Shown: positions 12,737 through 23,200 of the stretch, one piece after another
Layout of the letters: each line of letters begins with the position of its first letter
Numbering within the stretch: position 1 is the first letter of the stretch
Source of the DNA: Paragyromitra xinjiangensis
Lineage: Eukaryota > Ascomycota > Pezizomycetes > Pezizales > Discinaceae
Length of the DNA: 64,000 nucleotides
Reading direction: 5' to 3'
NCBI GenBank assembly: GCA_038503065.1
Contig: JBCAMK010000004.1
Span: 1-64,000, forward strand
Program-made: the position numbers and the translations under genes
The notes under the pieces: model-generated
The model's input: only the letters and a program-made list of their open reading frames with translations
Databases searched by the model: none
Told to the model about the DNA's origin: nothing

Positions 12737-14431
12737 TCACAAGTGCGGTATATAATCACTCCAAGCCGGTGTCCGAAACGACCCCTTCGCCGGACTCCTA
12801 ATACTGATGTACGACTCTATCGTGATGTACCAGACACATATCGAGTAACAATTAATCGAGAAGATAATCCCACAAATCATGCCGATATGTCTCCGTTTCC
12901 CCTGTGCCGTAGCCGCCTTATATGTCTTCTGGGACATCTCCACACAAAACCCCCACAGATGACTCAGTCGTCCCTGATCATAAAGACTCATATCAAACAG
13001 CATCCCGACCATCAACCTCTCGTATCCCCCGACGTAGGCCATGACCGAGCAGCTCAGCGGAAATACACACATCCCGATAGAGCACACGCGCCACATCCAA
13101 AGCTCGAACAAGGTCGGAAAATGGGAGTTCCACGCGAGCGAGTGCATGAAAGAAACAGGAACCGTGAGAAAGGTTTCGAAAAGCATCATTCTCCGACGTT
13201 TCGAGATGAAGTATCGCACAAGGTCGTAGCTTGCTTGGTAGGCCGTAGTCAGCAACTCTGGGGGACCACGTCGGGTGACATAAAGAGGTTCTTCATTCTC
13301 CTTCTCTGAGTCGCCCCAGGAATGGCCTTGCTCTTTTTGCCGCTTCAGGTCTTCCTTCGCTGCATCCAGAGAAAGAAATGGTGCGATGGAACTGGTGGTA
13401 AGAAGAGGCTGCCTATAGCTGACTGGGTAGCCCGACGTGGCAGCCAAGCCCTCGTAGGGAACCTGGTGTTGCTCTTCGGGTTCGGGGAGGATGGTTATCA
13501 GTATCGGTTCCCGAACGTCCAAGGGTTTATGCCACCAGAGATAGTAAGTTACTATTGTGCAGAGGACCTGAATAACGATATGAATTTCCAGTAGAGTAAG
13601 GGGTAACTTGGATACAATTCGGGCAATGCACTCCACGATGAGCGATGAAGCTTGCAGGCAGGCTAACGCTTTTGCAACGCTATTTCCTTTTCCTTTGTCG
13701 TCTATATGCCGCCTTTCGAATACATGGGGATCGATCCGGCCCTGGCCAACGTATTGTTTGAATCCGTACGGTGTTAACGTCGTACTGTAGTAGACGTCCT
13801 TGCCTCCCTCCTTGTCAGTTAATTCCCGGATGGTGAATCCCCCCATTACCACAAAGAACCCTTCTAGCATGCTGATCTCTCGCCGAGCTTCCGCAACATT
13901 CAGATCCCCTCCGAACTTCCTCTTCCATACTGTCATTATCTCTTTCGCCTGACGCCACTGCCAAAATGCGGACATGATGATCGCTTCTGGGATAAGGGCT
14001 GCGCACAACATCCAGACCGCTTTATATACGACGGAGATCCAAATAGAAGCATGGAGCGGTGGTATGTCGGCGTGCATTGAGGTCCAAATGCAGATGATAA
14101 AGGTAGCTGTACAACTCTTGATGATACCAATGGTGCCGCGACCACGGGGCTCCGATTCAAATTCCGGCTTAGAACCACCGAAAATCGATGTGGGAGTGGA
14201 GGCATTTCCGGCGGACACGGCAAGGGCAGATTCAGTGAATCCAAGCAAGATGCCGAGGAGAAGCAGTAGGGCTGTCGAACGAGATTTTGATAGGCGGCCT
14301 CCTGCCAAAAAGTACGTAGTCATTCTCGGAGGCTGTGAATGGTATTCAGGGCAAAGTACTCTAAGCGAGAATACAGGAACGTTGAGAGTTTGCTTCAAAT
14401 TCGGTTGTAGCTCAGGGTGCTCCCAGATCAT
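12737..14431 (-). CDS. Polytopic integral membrane protein of a fungal family without known function
   Basis: A single open frame of 564 codons, no intron needed. A second Met (MTTYFLAGG, about residue 37) directly precedes a hydrophobic signal-like helix (ALLLLLGILLGF), so translation may start there. Further hydrophobic segments include GTIGIIKSCTATFIICIWTS, a helix ending MSAFWQWRQAK, VIQVLCTIVTYYLWW, the region MLFETFLTVPVSFMHSLAW..MCVFPLSCSVMAYVGG, and a last one near the C-terminus (GMICGIIFSINCYSICVW); I count about eight or nine. Between them lies a soluble stretch with LEGFFVVMGGFTIRE. I recognise the GTxxIxxSCxxTxxxCxWT plus xxAxWQWRQA pattern from uncharacterised membrane proteins common in ascomycetes and basidiomycetes, but no function is known to me. 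It is well conserved as an ORF, in contrast with the decayed surroundings. Confidence 0.85.
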   Translation of the reverse strand: MIWEHPELQPNLKQTLNVPVFSLRVLCPEYHSQPPRMTTYFLAGGRLSKSRSTALLLLLGILLGFTESALAVSAGNASTPTSIFGGSKPEFESEPRGRGTIGIIKSCTATFIICIWTSMHADIPPLHASIWISVVYKAVWMLCAALIPEAIIMSAFWQWRQAKEIMTVWKRKFGGDLNVAEARREISMLEGFFVVMGGFTIRELTDKEGGKDVYYSTTLTPYGFKQYVGQGRIDPHVFERRHIDDKGKGNSVAKALACLQASSLIVECIARIVSKLPLTLLEIHIVIQVLCTIVTYYLWWHKPLDVREPILITILPEPEEQHQVPYEGLAATSGYPVSYRQPLLTTSSIAPFLSLDAAKEDLKRQKEQGHSWGDSEKENEEPLYVTRRGPPELLTTAYQASYDLVRYFISKRRRMMLFETFLTVPVSFMHSLAWNSHFPTLFELWMWRVCSIGMCVFPLSCSVMAYVGGYERLMVGMLFDMSLYDQGRLSHLWGFCVEMSQKTYKAATAQGKRRHIGMICGIIFSINCYSICVWYITIESYISIRSPAKGSFRTPAWSDYIPHL

Positions 14432-15932
14432 TTATCCTCTACCCATAAAGTGCGCAGCAAGCATCAGAAAACTAAGGTTTTGGAGCAGCGTTCTATAGCC
14501 AATCACACAGTTAAAACCTTTACTAAGAACACTCGGGAAAAATCTCTCACGATTCTCGGTATTTTTGCTGCGCGTGCGCACATATAGCTAATACGTGTCA
14601 GTGAACAATACTCTATACGCATCTGTAGAACGAATCATCCCAATGGGAAACCTATAAGTCGAGCTATATTTCCAAGACTTATTAAATTGATATGTGATTG
14701 AGTGCTATCGGTATACCCTGCTGTAAGCATGGATTGGCTAGTCCCGATCGGAATCGCGATGGGTAGTAGAGTACAGCCTTCTTCTATCAAGCTTCTGACT
14801 ACCAATGCATCCCGCATCCGAGATCGATCGCATAGCCGCTGTCGGTAGTATTGGTTCTCTACCCATTCTGCCGGGTAGCCCCCCGGCCTGATAGCACGCC
14901 TGGTCAGTTGGCGGGCACGGGCTAGATTTCAATGGCGGGAAGACTCGATTAGCAGCCCGCACAGTGGGGGAAAACCTTTGGTTGTGACTTCTGGGTGTCA
15001 ACACCGCATTTTGCCTAGGTAGTGCCGGCTCCAATTTCCCCGGTTGTCACCTTCCGAACTTTATTAAAGCGGCTCTATCTACAGGTGTTTGAAACATTAT
15101 ATCACAAATCCTCAACCGCGGATGTGTGGCAAACTTGATCAGTGGGATCGGGAGAGGCCGAAAAAAAGGCTTAACTTGAGGGTTGAGGCGTAGATTCTTT
15201 CACTTAATGAACGCCTAAGTGCTCAATTGGCGCAAGAATAAATTCCTGCAGGATTTTAGCCACAATAGTATGATATTGTGACAACTCCATGCGGTATCTA
15301 TTCTCGTAGCAAGTAACTGCTTCTTACGGTGATGTGTATGTGAAATGACTGCTCAGAAGTTTTCGTAATTAAATGGAGTGACTAAGAATCCCATGTAATT
15401 CTACATGCTTGACTTCCGTGGTTGAACATGTCCTGCAGAAAAGAAAAAGGAAAGGAAGGAAACTAGCTTTCCTTCTTATACTAAATACACGGAGCGCTGC
15501 GGAAACCCATAGAAATCAAATGACTCAACATATGACTCAACCTCTACAAGCATGACTGCGACGACAAACAAATAGAACTTCCCAGAATGCACTACATGTG
15601 ACCAGCATGTAATAGACAAAGTACGTGACCATATAATAAACAATTGGTACACGGGCCGCAGCCTGTTACAAGTATCCCTCATTACCTTAACCACCACTTC
15701 TATAAGCTTAAGAATTTTTGTGCGAAACATCCTTATGATTTTCACAAGGATCCTGTACACTCTTTTTTGATTTATTGTGTTGGGCTTGAGTAGTAGGGGT
15801 TACTAATTGGCTATTTTTGCTGTGATTCACCTGATCGCGAAGATTTTTGGGTAGTCAGTTTAGCTTAATCAATTATAAACCAGCAATTCAAAATCCAGAC
15901 CCTTATAAAGGGGGGGCAGCTTTACCGAACTA
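14432..15932. other. Intergenic region left of the transposon
   Basis: No supported gene. The longer ORFs (98 aa on the minus strand at 14738-15034, 94 aa at 15476-15760) have no recognisable domain and lie in A+T-leaning sequence. The region ends at the TA target duplication of the pogo-type element. Confidence 0.55.
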
Positions 15933-16020
15933 CCGTAGAAACTGGAAAAATCCACTATCTCCGTGTAGGGGCGTTACCTCCGGAGCCAGCCAGAGGCAGT
16001 GGCAGAAAGCAAGTGGCGTC
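15933..16020. repeat. Left terminal inverted repeat of the pogo-type element
   Basis: 88 bp that match the reverse complement of 18416-18503 at about 83 positions; the mismatches cluster in the inner half. Confidence 0.92.
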
Positions 16021-16198
16021 AAATAAAAACTTGAAGAAAGTAAGCGAGATCTGGTTGCTATGCGAGTGATCATTCATGATCGACGATATTCCAGGTATGT
16101 AGAGCAACGAGTAAAGCACAAAAAGGCTGCAGGAAGGCCGCAAAGAAGGCCAGGAATGTAAGAAACATATGTCTACAAGATAAACTATATATTTTATT

Positions 16199-18040
16199 CT
16201 ATTCTTCACCATCTGCTACAAATTCCACTGCACTACTGTCATCATTTTCTACAGAGAGATCATCAAATTGCTCTACCAGTTCATTCACTGGCACCTCAGC
16301 CTCCCGCCTCCAATCCCCCACCTCAAGACCCTGAAACCCTTTGATATCTATCTCATGATCTGCACTTCCATCAATAGGAAGTGACAAACCAACTTTTCGG
16401 AATACACGTCTTATCAAGTCTACCTTCTCTATACAAAACTGATACCAAGCATCACCAACACAACAAGTTGTCACCACTCTCCGCTTGCCCACTGTCCACT
16501 TTTCAAATTCTTCCACACTCTCACATTCACGAATTGCTTCATCCATCAGCAAAAAAAAAAAGTGGCACCCAGTGCCTCTGAAGGAATGTGGCCTTCCAGA
16601 ATATCAGGATGCACTGGGTGCCAAAATGATACTGGGTGCCAAAAATATTGTTACCGGATTAGGCTGAATGATAACATACTAAAAGTGAAAAATTGCACCT
16701 GGTACTTCTGAAGGAATGTGGTCTTCCAGAAGATCGGGATGCACCTGAAGACCAAAACGCACTGGGTGACAATTAATTTTTTTGCTGATGTCTGTAAGAG
16801 ACTGAATATACTCCTTTAAAGGCTTATTGATAGAGACATCGAGAGGTTGAACTAGGCTGGTACAGCCTGCAGGAATCATGGTAGGCATGATTTGGTGGGC
16901 GTGTAGTTTATTTAAGACTGGCTCAGTCTTGTGGGAACCACACAAGTCCATCGCAAATAAGCTGGGTCGTCCTTGAAGAGCTGGGATCAAGTAAAGCTCA
17001 ATGTATTTGAGGAATAGAATGTCATTCATGTATGCAGTTTCGTTAAATTCAACAAGAACGCCAGGATGGTAGCTCTCATGCTCTCTCCCAAGTCGTTGCC
17101 CCGTTCCATGGAAGATAATCATAGGAGGTACACGATTATATCCATCTGCAAATATGCAAAGAACAAGAGTAGCTTGTCGTTTATCCCAGCCACTTTTTGT
17201 CTCTTTAACCCAAATAGTTTTCGCTCCAATGAGGTTATAGGTTCGTCCACTTAGGTATTCAAATGGAAGAGGAGTTTCATCAACGTTGCATATATTGCTT
17301 AAATCATAGCGACCAACAGCTCGGTTTAAAGCAATTTCGATTGCATTGAGAGGCTGCGAGTTCCGGCGGTTGAATCGAATCCAGCTGGTTAGGAGTTTCA
17401 AATATTCTGTGGGAACCATCTGTGCGGTTTTGGTAATCCTTCGAAGACTGACTCGGTGCCTGCGCAAAAACCCTCCAAACCAACCAGCAGAGAACCGAAA
17501 GATAGTAGTACAAACATTTGGATACATCTCCCGAAAAATTTGATCAGCATGGACTCTGAACCAGCCCTGGCGTATCGATTGTCCTGATTCACGGCGTTCT
17601 AAAAACAGATTGTATAGCTTGCTCTCAAGCTCGGGCCATTGACAGATTGTAACGGTTCGAAAATTCCTCATCAATGTCTTGCTACCTTGTGCCTCAATCT
17701 GCTTCTCCCTTCGTACCCAGTCGCTAATTGTGCGTTGAGGTACACCGAAAACATCTTCTGCCTCAATCTGAGAGGGAGCTCAATACTCCCCAGGTACACC
17801 CGTAGGAATTCGGTAGTGAGTGAGAAATACCAGAACTCGGATCCACTGTCGCTGACTCCATGATCGCTCTGGGTATGCTATCGGTTTGATGTCTTTAAGG
17901 GTTCGTTCTTTTATTGACTTGGGTTTAGGACCCCGCTTGCGTGCCCTTGGCTGACTTTGCTCATTCTCTATCACACTTCGCAAAATTCCTTTGGACTTTG
18001 TCTTTGGCATCTTGATCTTAGGTATCGGTTGTGTCTTCAC
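16199..18040 (-). pseudogene. Broken pogo/Fot-like DDE transposase
   Basis: The N-terminal part (from Met at 18040) is basic (RARKRGPKPKS) and reads to a TGA at 17780; the same frame then continues with a helix-turn-helix-like stretch (PQRTISDWVRREKQ) into a 331-codon block. That block has an HTH_Tnp_Tc5-like region (SAGWFGGFLRRH) and the catalytic triad motifs NVDETPLPFEY (D1), FAMDLCGSHKT (D2) and SLVQPLDVSINKPLKEY (D3). It stops at 16679 after a HIPSE motif. About 100 bp further on HIPSE recurs, and the frame 16552-16199 carries the usual C-terminal segment of this family (VGDAWYQF, FRKVGLSLPIDGS). So one stop codon, possibly a CGA-to-TGA change, and one local duplication break an otherwise near full-length transposase. 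Active protein is unlikely. Confidence 0.88.
16560..16770. repeat. Imperfect direct duplication inside the transposase gene
   Basis: A block of about 60 bp around a CTGAAGGAATGTGG core occurs at 16560-16625 and again at 16690-16760. It duplicates the part of the gene coding HPD(I/L)LE.HIPSE and introduces the premature end of the upstream block. The left copy is bounded by a perfect 13-bp inverted repeat, TGGCACCCAGTGC and GCACTGGGTGCCA. Confidence 0.75.
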
Positions 18041-18099
18041 AGTTTTTGGTACACCGCTAATTCACACAGGTTTTATAGCTTTAGGACATCCTCAAGCTC

Positions 18100-18300
18100 T
18101 TCCCCACGCCTCCCAGCTTCTACCAACTCCTTCCGACTTCTCCAAGCTCCTCTGGCATTTCTCAGCTCCTCCACGTGTCTCCCAGCTCCTCCCAGCTCCT
18201 CCCAGCTCCTCCAGGCTCCCCCAGCATTTCTAAGCTCCTTCCCGCGTCTTCCAGCTCTCCCCAGCTCCCCCAGCTCCCCCTCCTCCTCCTGGAGTCGATC
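18100..18300. repeat. Pyrimidine-rich short tandem repeats within the transposon
   Basis: Imperfect units of about 10-11 bp of the type CCCAGCTCCT repeat through this stretch, just upstream of the transposase start and inside the right end of the element. The long plus-strand ORFs here (for example 17957-18481) are by-products of this low-complexity sequence. Confidence 0.75.
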
Positions 18301-18415
18301 TGCTGCTGCAGGAACACCGAGCAGAGCGTGGTTCCTGGATCTCTTCCTACCCGAGCCTCACCTCTCTCCTATTCGTTGCCTCCTGCGCCGAGCCTCCTGC
18401 GCGCTCTCCCTATTC

Positions 18416-18503
18416 GACGCCTCTTGCTTCCTCCCACTGCCTCTGGCTGGTCCCGGAGGTAACGCCCCTACACGGAGATAGTGGATTTTTCCAGTTTCTA
18501 CGG
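18416..18503. repeat. Right terminal inverted repeat of the pogo-type element
   Basis: Inverted partner of 15933-16020. The outer 47 or so bases are identical between the two ends. Confidence 0.92.
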
Positions 18504-19129
18504 TATGGGGTAGCCGAGTAGGAAAACAGCCCCACCGGCGCGAGGAAATGGATGGATCTGGAAAGTCTGTAAGATATGCTCCTTGCTCATATCTATTCAG
18601 CGAATTTTGAAAGCCGCAGTTGGTTTTAGCACGAGGTGGACACAGCTTTTACAGCCTCAGCGGACAATTTCTCATGGCTTCAACCCATATCTATAACAAA
18701 AACTACAGTGACAGATACAAGTCCCCTCTGGCTCTGTTAAGCGAGAAACCAATCTTTGACTGGGTTTGAGGGTTTTGTTAGCTTTGTAATTACAAATGCT
18801 ATGGTAATAAGTTTGGGTGCCTTAAGAGATTACCTGCTCTCTACCGTATGTATGTATCCTACATGGTATACAGCTTAGTGGTTCTACTCCTCTAAGTTAG
18901 TACTCTTTCTCAATCCCATCAGTCTGTCAGCTTCTCTAGAACTTGACACCACTAAACACGGGGATCTTCTCTCATTATTTGTTTCTAAGGCCAACTACCA
19001 GCTACTTATACAAAGTTCTAGCCCCAACCTCTACCTAGCCCCACTAATTTCCTCTATATAATGGCTAGGCTCTGACGACTCTCATCCCGTTTACAGATCA
19101 CCCATTACAAAACTACTAGCCAAACTACC
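18504..19129. other. Intergenic spacer
   Basis: Starts with the right TA target duplication of the transposon and ends at the 3' end of the lectin gene. No ORF, RNA gene or repeat is evident. Confidence 0.6.
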
Positions 19130-20265
19130 TTACTTAAGATGTTCAGCGAGATCCTTCGAAACTTTGTCCAGCATCGCAGGTGTCCTAGATGGCAACTTAA
19201 CCATTGGCGGGATCCCCGGATATTCGGTCTCCGTCGCATCATTGATACCTATACCTTTAGATTGCACCCACCAAGTCCCCCCCGATTTTGTGCCATACTC
19301 TCGAACACCTAACGTATCCATCGGGCTGCGAAAATATATAGTAACATTCCCGTCATATACGGATGCAGCCAGGCCCGAATCCGGCATAGCGAACGCTTCT
19401 ATCTCACCCAAGGCCTCGCTAAGGATTCCTTCGTACCATTCGCCTCCATCCTCTTTGCACCGTTCTTGAACAATGTTATCATTGCCGAAGAAGTACAAAC
19501 GTTGGTAACCCTTCTATGCGTTAGTCATAAATAGTTTATACTCTTAGGACAATACTAACCGGCCACCCGACGATCGAGATCGGCGTTCCAATCTTAGCAG
19601 GGTACTTTAGGCCCCCCTGCAGCCACCCAGTATTATGCTCCTTCCAGAATTCGCGGACGAAGCCTCCTGTGTCTTGATAGTACAGACGGATCGAATTATC
19701 ACCCCAACACTGCACTGCGATACCGGTGCCATGAAGGGCCCCAGGTACAGGAAGTTTAGTTTCCTTCCAATCCCCATCATTGTTGTTGGCTAGCTCGTAG
19801 ATATAGTTATCAGTGCCCTGGTAGTAAACGCGACGACCGCTTGGCAATCGGATAGCAGAGAGCTTAGAGTTGGGTGCAGTTTTGATATTTTTCGTAGTAA
19901 GCGCACCCCCGTACCACTGGCCACCTTCGGAACAGTATTCACATATGGTGTTTGATTCGCTAAGCGTATAAGCGCGAACGGCCAACTGAAGAGATTAGCT
20001 TTCATTTATTAGGGCGTAGGGTCAGGGGACCTACGACGTTAATGAATGTCCAAACAACCATTGTAAGTGGGGAGCCCTTCTTTGCTATGAACATGAGATT
20101 ATCGCCACTCGTAATAGCGCTCTTCAGCCACCTGAAGCCGCCATCGGAGCCTTGGTAGACTATACGGGTATGATCGCCGCTATAACCTCCAAGGGGCTGA
20201 ATGGCCGTCAAACTTGTTCCGTCTTGTATCTGACGGGATAAGATCGTTGTTTTCCAGAATGGCAT
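19130..20265 (-). CDS. Fucose-specific lectin (AAL-type beta-propeller), three exons
   Basis: Spliced model on the minus strand: exon 1 20265-20035, exon 2 19985-19560, exon 3 19513-19130. Both introns (49 and 46 bp) are GT..AG in phase 0, giving 346 aa. The product shows the repeated blades of the fungal fucose-specific lectin family (Aleuria aurantia lectin, PF07938): recurring R(I/V)YYQ or RLYYQ strands (RIVYQGSDGG, RRVYYQGTDN, IRLYYQDTGG), W-K or W-L stretches before Lys/Gly turns (FRWLKSAI, GWLQGGLKYP), and W-x-x-G strands (GQWYGGAL, GEWYEGIL). AAL is slightly shorter at about 310 aa and has six blades. There is no signal peptide, as is usual for this family. Likely role: binding fucosylated glycans in defence, recognition or storage. 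Confidence 0.87.
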
Positions 20266-23200
20266 TGTGAAGTATGTGATAGGCGTGCAGGGGAGGAAAT
20301 AGTGAGCGAAGAATAGACAGCAATCTACAGGTTCTTATAACAGTCGCGCCAGACTGAGTATGTCAGACGCTAGACGAGGGGAAACACAAGTCAGACATCA
20401 ATGCACCGTGATAGTTCATCACTCTTCTACGGATCAGCCGTTTGGTTGGAAAATGGCCAGCTGAAAAGCGCCACATTTCGCGTATGTGTTTGTGTGCGAT
20501 ATGTATTCGCAATGGCAGGATCCACTACTTATAATCAGTTAGACCGAGATATCATACAGTAACTCAGCTGAAGCGCGATATCGCGTGGGGGGTATATCCC
20601 GGCTAATTTAGGAATTCTATCACCCGTGGTCGCTGCAACTCAGCTGAATATCTACCTTGATTGGTCGCTAAGCGATTCATATGAGTATTGGCTTGGACTA
20701 GGCGGTCCTAAACCAGCTTTCGAAAACCGAGTGAAGCGCTAAAACGTTTATCAAGTATCGAAAATTGCAGTGATGGTCAGCCGTGCTTACTCGATAAGGT
20801 GATTTCAATCAAAGTATTCCTCAATGAAACCCTAACCCAGACCATCCCGTTATAATCCCAGTTCACTAACCCAAAAGTGCAAGTTATCGTAAGAATCGTC
20901 CTTGCTATTGGAGCAGTGAGAAAGCAAAGTAAGAATATCCCCTCGCTTGCCGACGCCTCGCGTGCCAAGGAGCTAACGAATTTTTCGAGTTTCTGCGGTA
21001 TCTCAAAAATTCACCTCACATTTTATTGGGGTGGTTTGACCTCACATACAGCCTGGTAGAATTCGAATATGGCAACTTAGGATCCAAAGACGTATTTATT
21101 GGGCTTGGGAGTTTGTGGCAAAGATTTAGCAGCAGTCATTGGCTACTCTACCCTACTTAGGTTTTCGCTTGCCCCGTTTTCATACAATATTCCACCAGAG
21201 ACGGGATCATATTTGATCCTATTGTTGCCCCACCAAACAGTAAAATATGAGACGATATGGCTAGTTTGGGCCGTAGCTGATCAATGACAGTAGCTACAAA
21301 TAGGCTGGCCCGTCGCACAAAATTTCGGGGGTAGGATAGCTGTAGTAGTGGAGCGCTGGTGGTCACGGTGAGGATTCAGCTGTTGCTAACCCACAATTAA
21401 AGCTGATGGCAGTTATCCAGCGGGTAGGTATCTTACCACTCCACGATAGTTAGCGGGGTAGTCTGATAACTAATCAGACTTACTAGTACCTCTTCAGCCT
21501 AAACCCCCGCTAATTCCTTACCCCACAATCCGTTGGAGCTAGAGCACGACCGCTTCGCTTAATTGGCGACCCACGTCTCCATGCTTCCCCACAAATACAG
21601 AAGTATTGATGGCGGTATAACCACACCACCTGTATTGGCGCTAGAACTCGTCAATTTGCCCTTTTTGAACCTTGCAGAACTATTCACGGCGAATAATTCA
21701 GAGGTTTATCTGGAGGTCGACTCCAATACCGCTTCAGAATCCTATGTGTAGTTTAGGGATTTGCTCAGAGTTTGAAGAAGTACTGCGACCCGTATTATAG
21801 ACGGTTCAATTCGTCTGACCTAGCATCGTGGGACTTGGCATGCTACGCAGCCGAATCCTGCGAAGGCGATATGCAAGAAGTTGCTTACCCAATTACCGGT
21901 ATGTAAAACCGATTCGTTTGCCTTATAAGCACAGCTAGCTCAAATCTCTGCGTTTTCAATCATAGGAAATCACTCGAGATGTGTCGACAGCGGTACCGGA
22001 GTGAATATGAAAATACTGGTATTACTATGGGGAGCAAAGTATTAGATGGAAAGGATAGGCAGAAGGGTGAAAGCCTTCTCTATATATACACTAGCTTAGC
22101 CAGTTGGTAAAATTCCATAACCGAAGTAGCTCCCGAGTACTACCACCCATGGAAATGACACCAACGACAACCGCTCGTCCGATTCTACTACCCAATTCAC
22201 TGCACTAAATAAGCGCCTCATAAATCACGAAATTATACAGCATCAACGCCGTATCACCTTCCATTTCTCTCCAATACGAGGTGGATCTAAGCTGAAAGGC
22301 GATAGAATTAACACTGTTATACGAAATACACTGTTATACGAGCCAGCTTCCTTCGTATATCTTTGTAAGCGCAGTGGTACCTAGAATCTAGCCAATATGT
22401 AACAAACATCTGCAGTAGGGTTTTCCCACAGAATGGCCCGATCATACTCTCCATCTCCGAAATCTACAATGCCGAGCACATTTGCCGTGTTTCAGCTGCC
22501 GACACCTGGGATAATGCCACGGGTGCAACCATCATAGGAGTTCATTAAAGATGTATCACAGAATTAGAGGACACGTTGGACCGGAATGTTGCGTTAGCTG
22601 AGCAGAAAAATGGTTTCAGACGGTGTGTATTCCCCCGAGTGTTCTTTAGAGCTTTAACTTACGTACAACTCTATTAACCATCCATTTCAAGGTTGATAAT
22701 GTCTCTGGGATATCCAATAGTTCCAGCAATACCACGACAATTAAAGTCTATGATGAGACGGGATAATGACACATTGAAACCCAAAGCCACAACTGCGACC
22801 GCCAAACCTTCGCTTACGCTAGCAATAATTCCGAGCTCAGGTCCAGGCTCTTTGATCACCCTCTAATCTTCTCTATAGGTCATGTATATTTGTATTTCCG
22901 AAGGGAAACAAGGATTCGACACAATATTCAAATAAAACCCATTTGCCCCTGCATCTTTACCCCATCATTCGGCCTTGAGCGATATACGTTACGTTAAGTT
23001 TTCTGCCGAACAGTTATCCGAGCGCCTTGAACGAAGCCAAGTGCAATTGAATGAGCAATCTCGACTTTTATTAGTCGCTTACGTGCGTAGCAACCTTCGG
23101 TAGTATGGGGCTACGAGACTAGCTTAACCCGACCAATAAAACTCGGTGGCGACAACAGGAAACCCTAACCCATTAAGCACAACGGGAGAGGTTTGCATGG

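Larger units (their letters stand above)
15933..18503 (-). mobile_element. pogo/Fot-type Tc1-mariner DNA transposon, 2571 bp, complete ends, broken transposase
   Basis: Both ends begin CCGTAGAAACTGGAAAAATCC reading inwards and form terminal inverted repeats of about 88 bp with five mismatches by my count. The element is flanked by TA on each side (15931-15932 and 18504-18505), the target duplication of the Tc1/mariner superfamily. Inside, the minus strand carries a DDE transposase with an internal stop and an internal duplication. The ends are well matched although the gene is damaged, so the copy is probably non-autonomous but could be mobilised in trans by an intact relative. Confidence 0.92.

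Noticed and set aside
13974..14498. Plus-strand 174-aa ORF opposite the membrane protein
   Set aside because: Antisense shadow of the 564-codon frame; no domain.
17957..18481. Plus-strand 174-aa Ser/Pro/Leu-rich ORF
   Set aside because: It reads through the low-complexity CAGCTCCT repeats and the right inverted repeat of the transposon.
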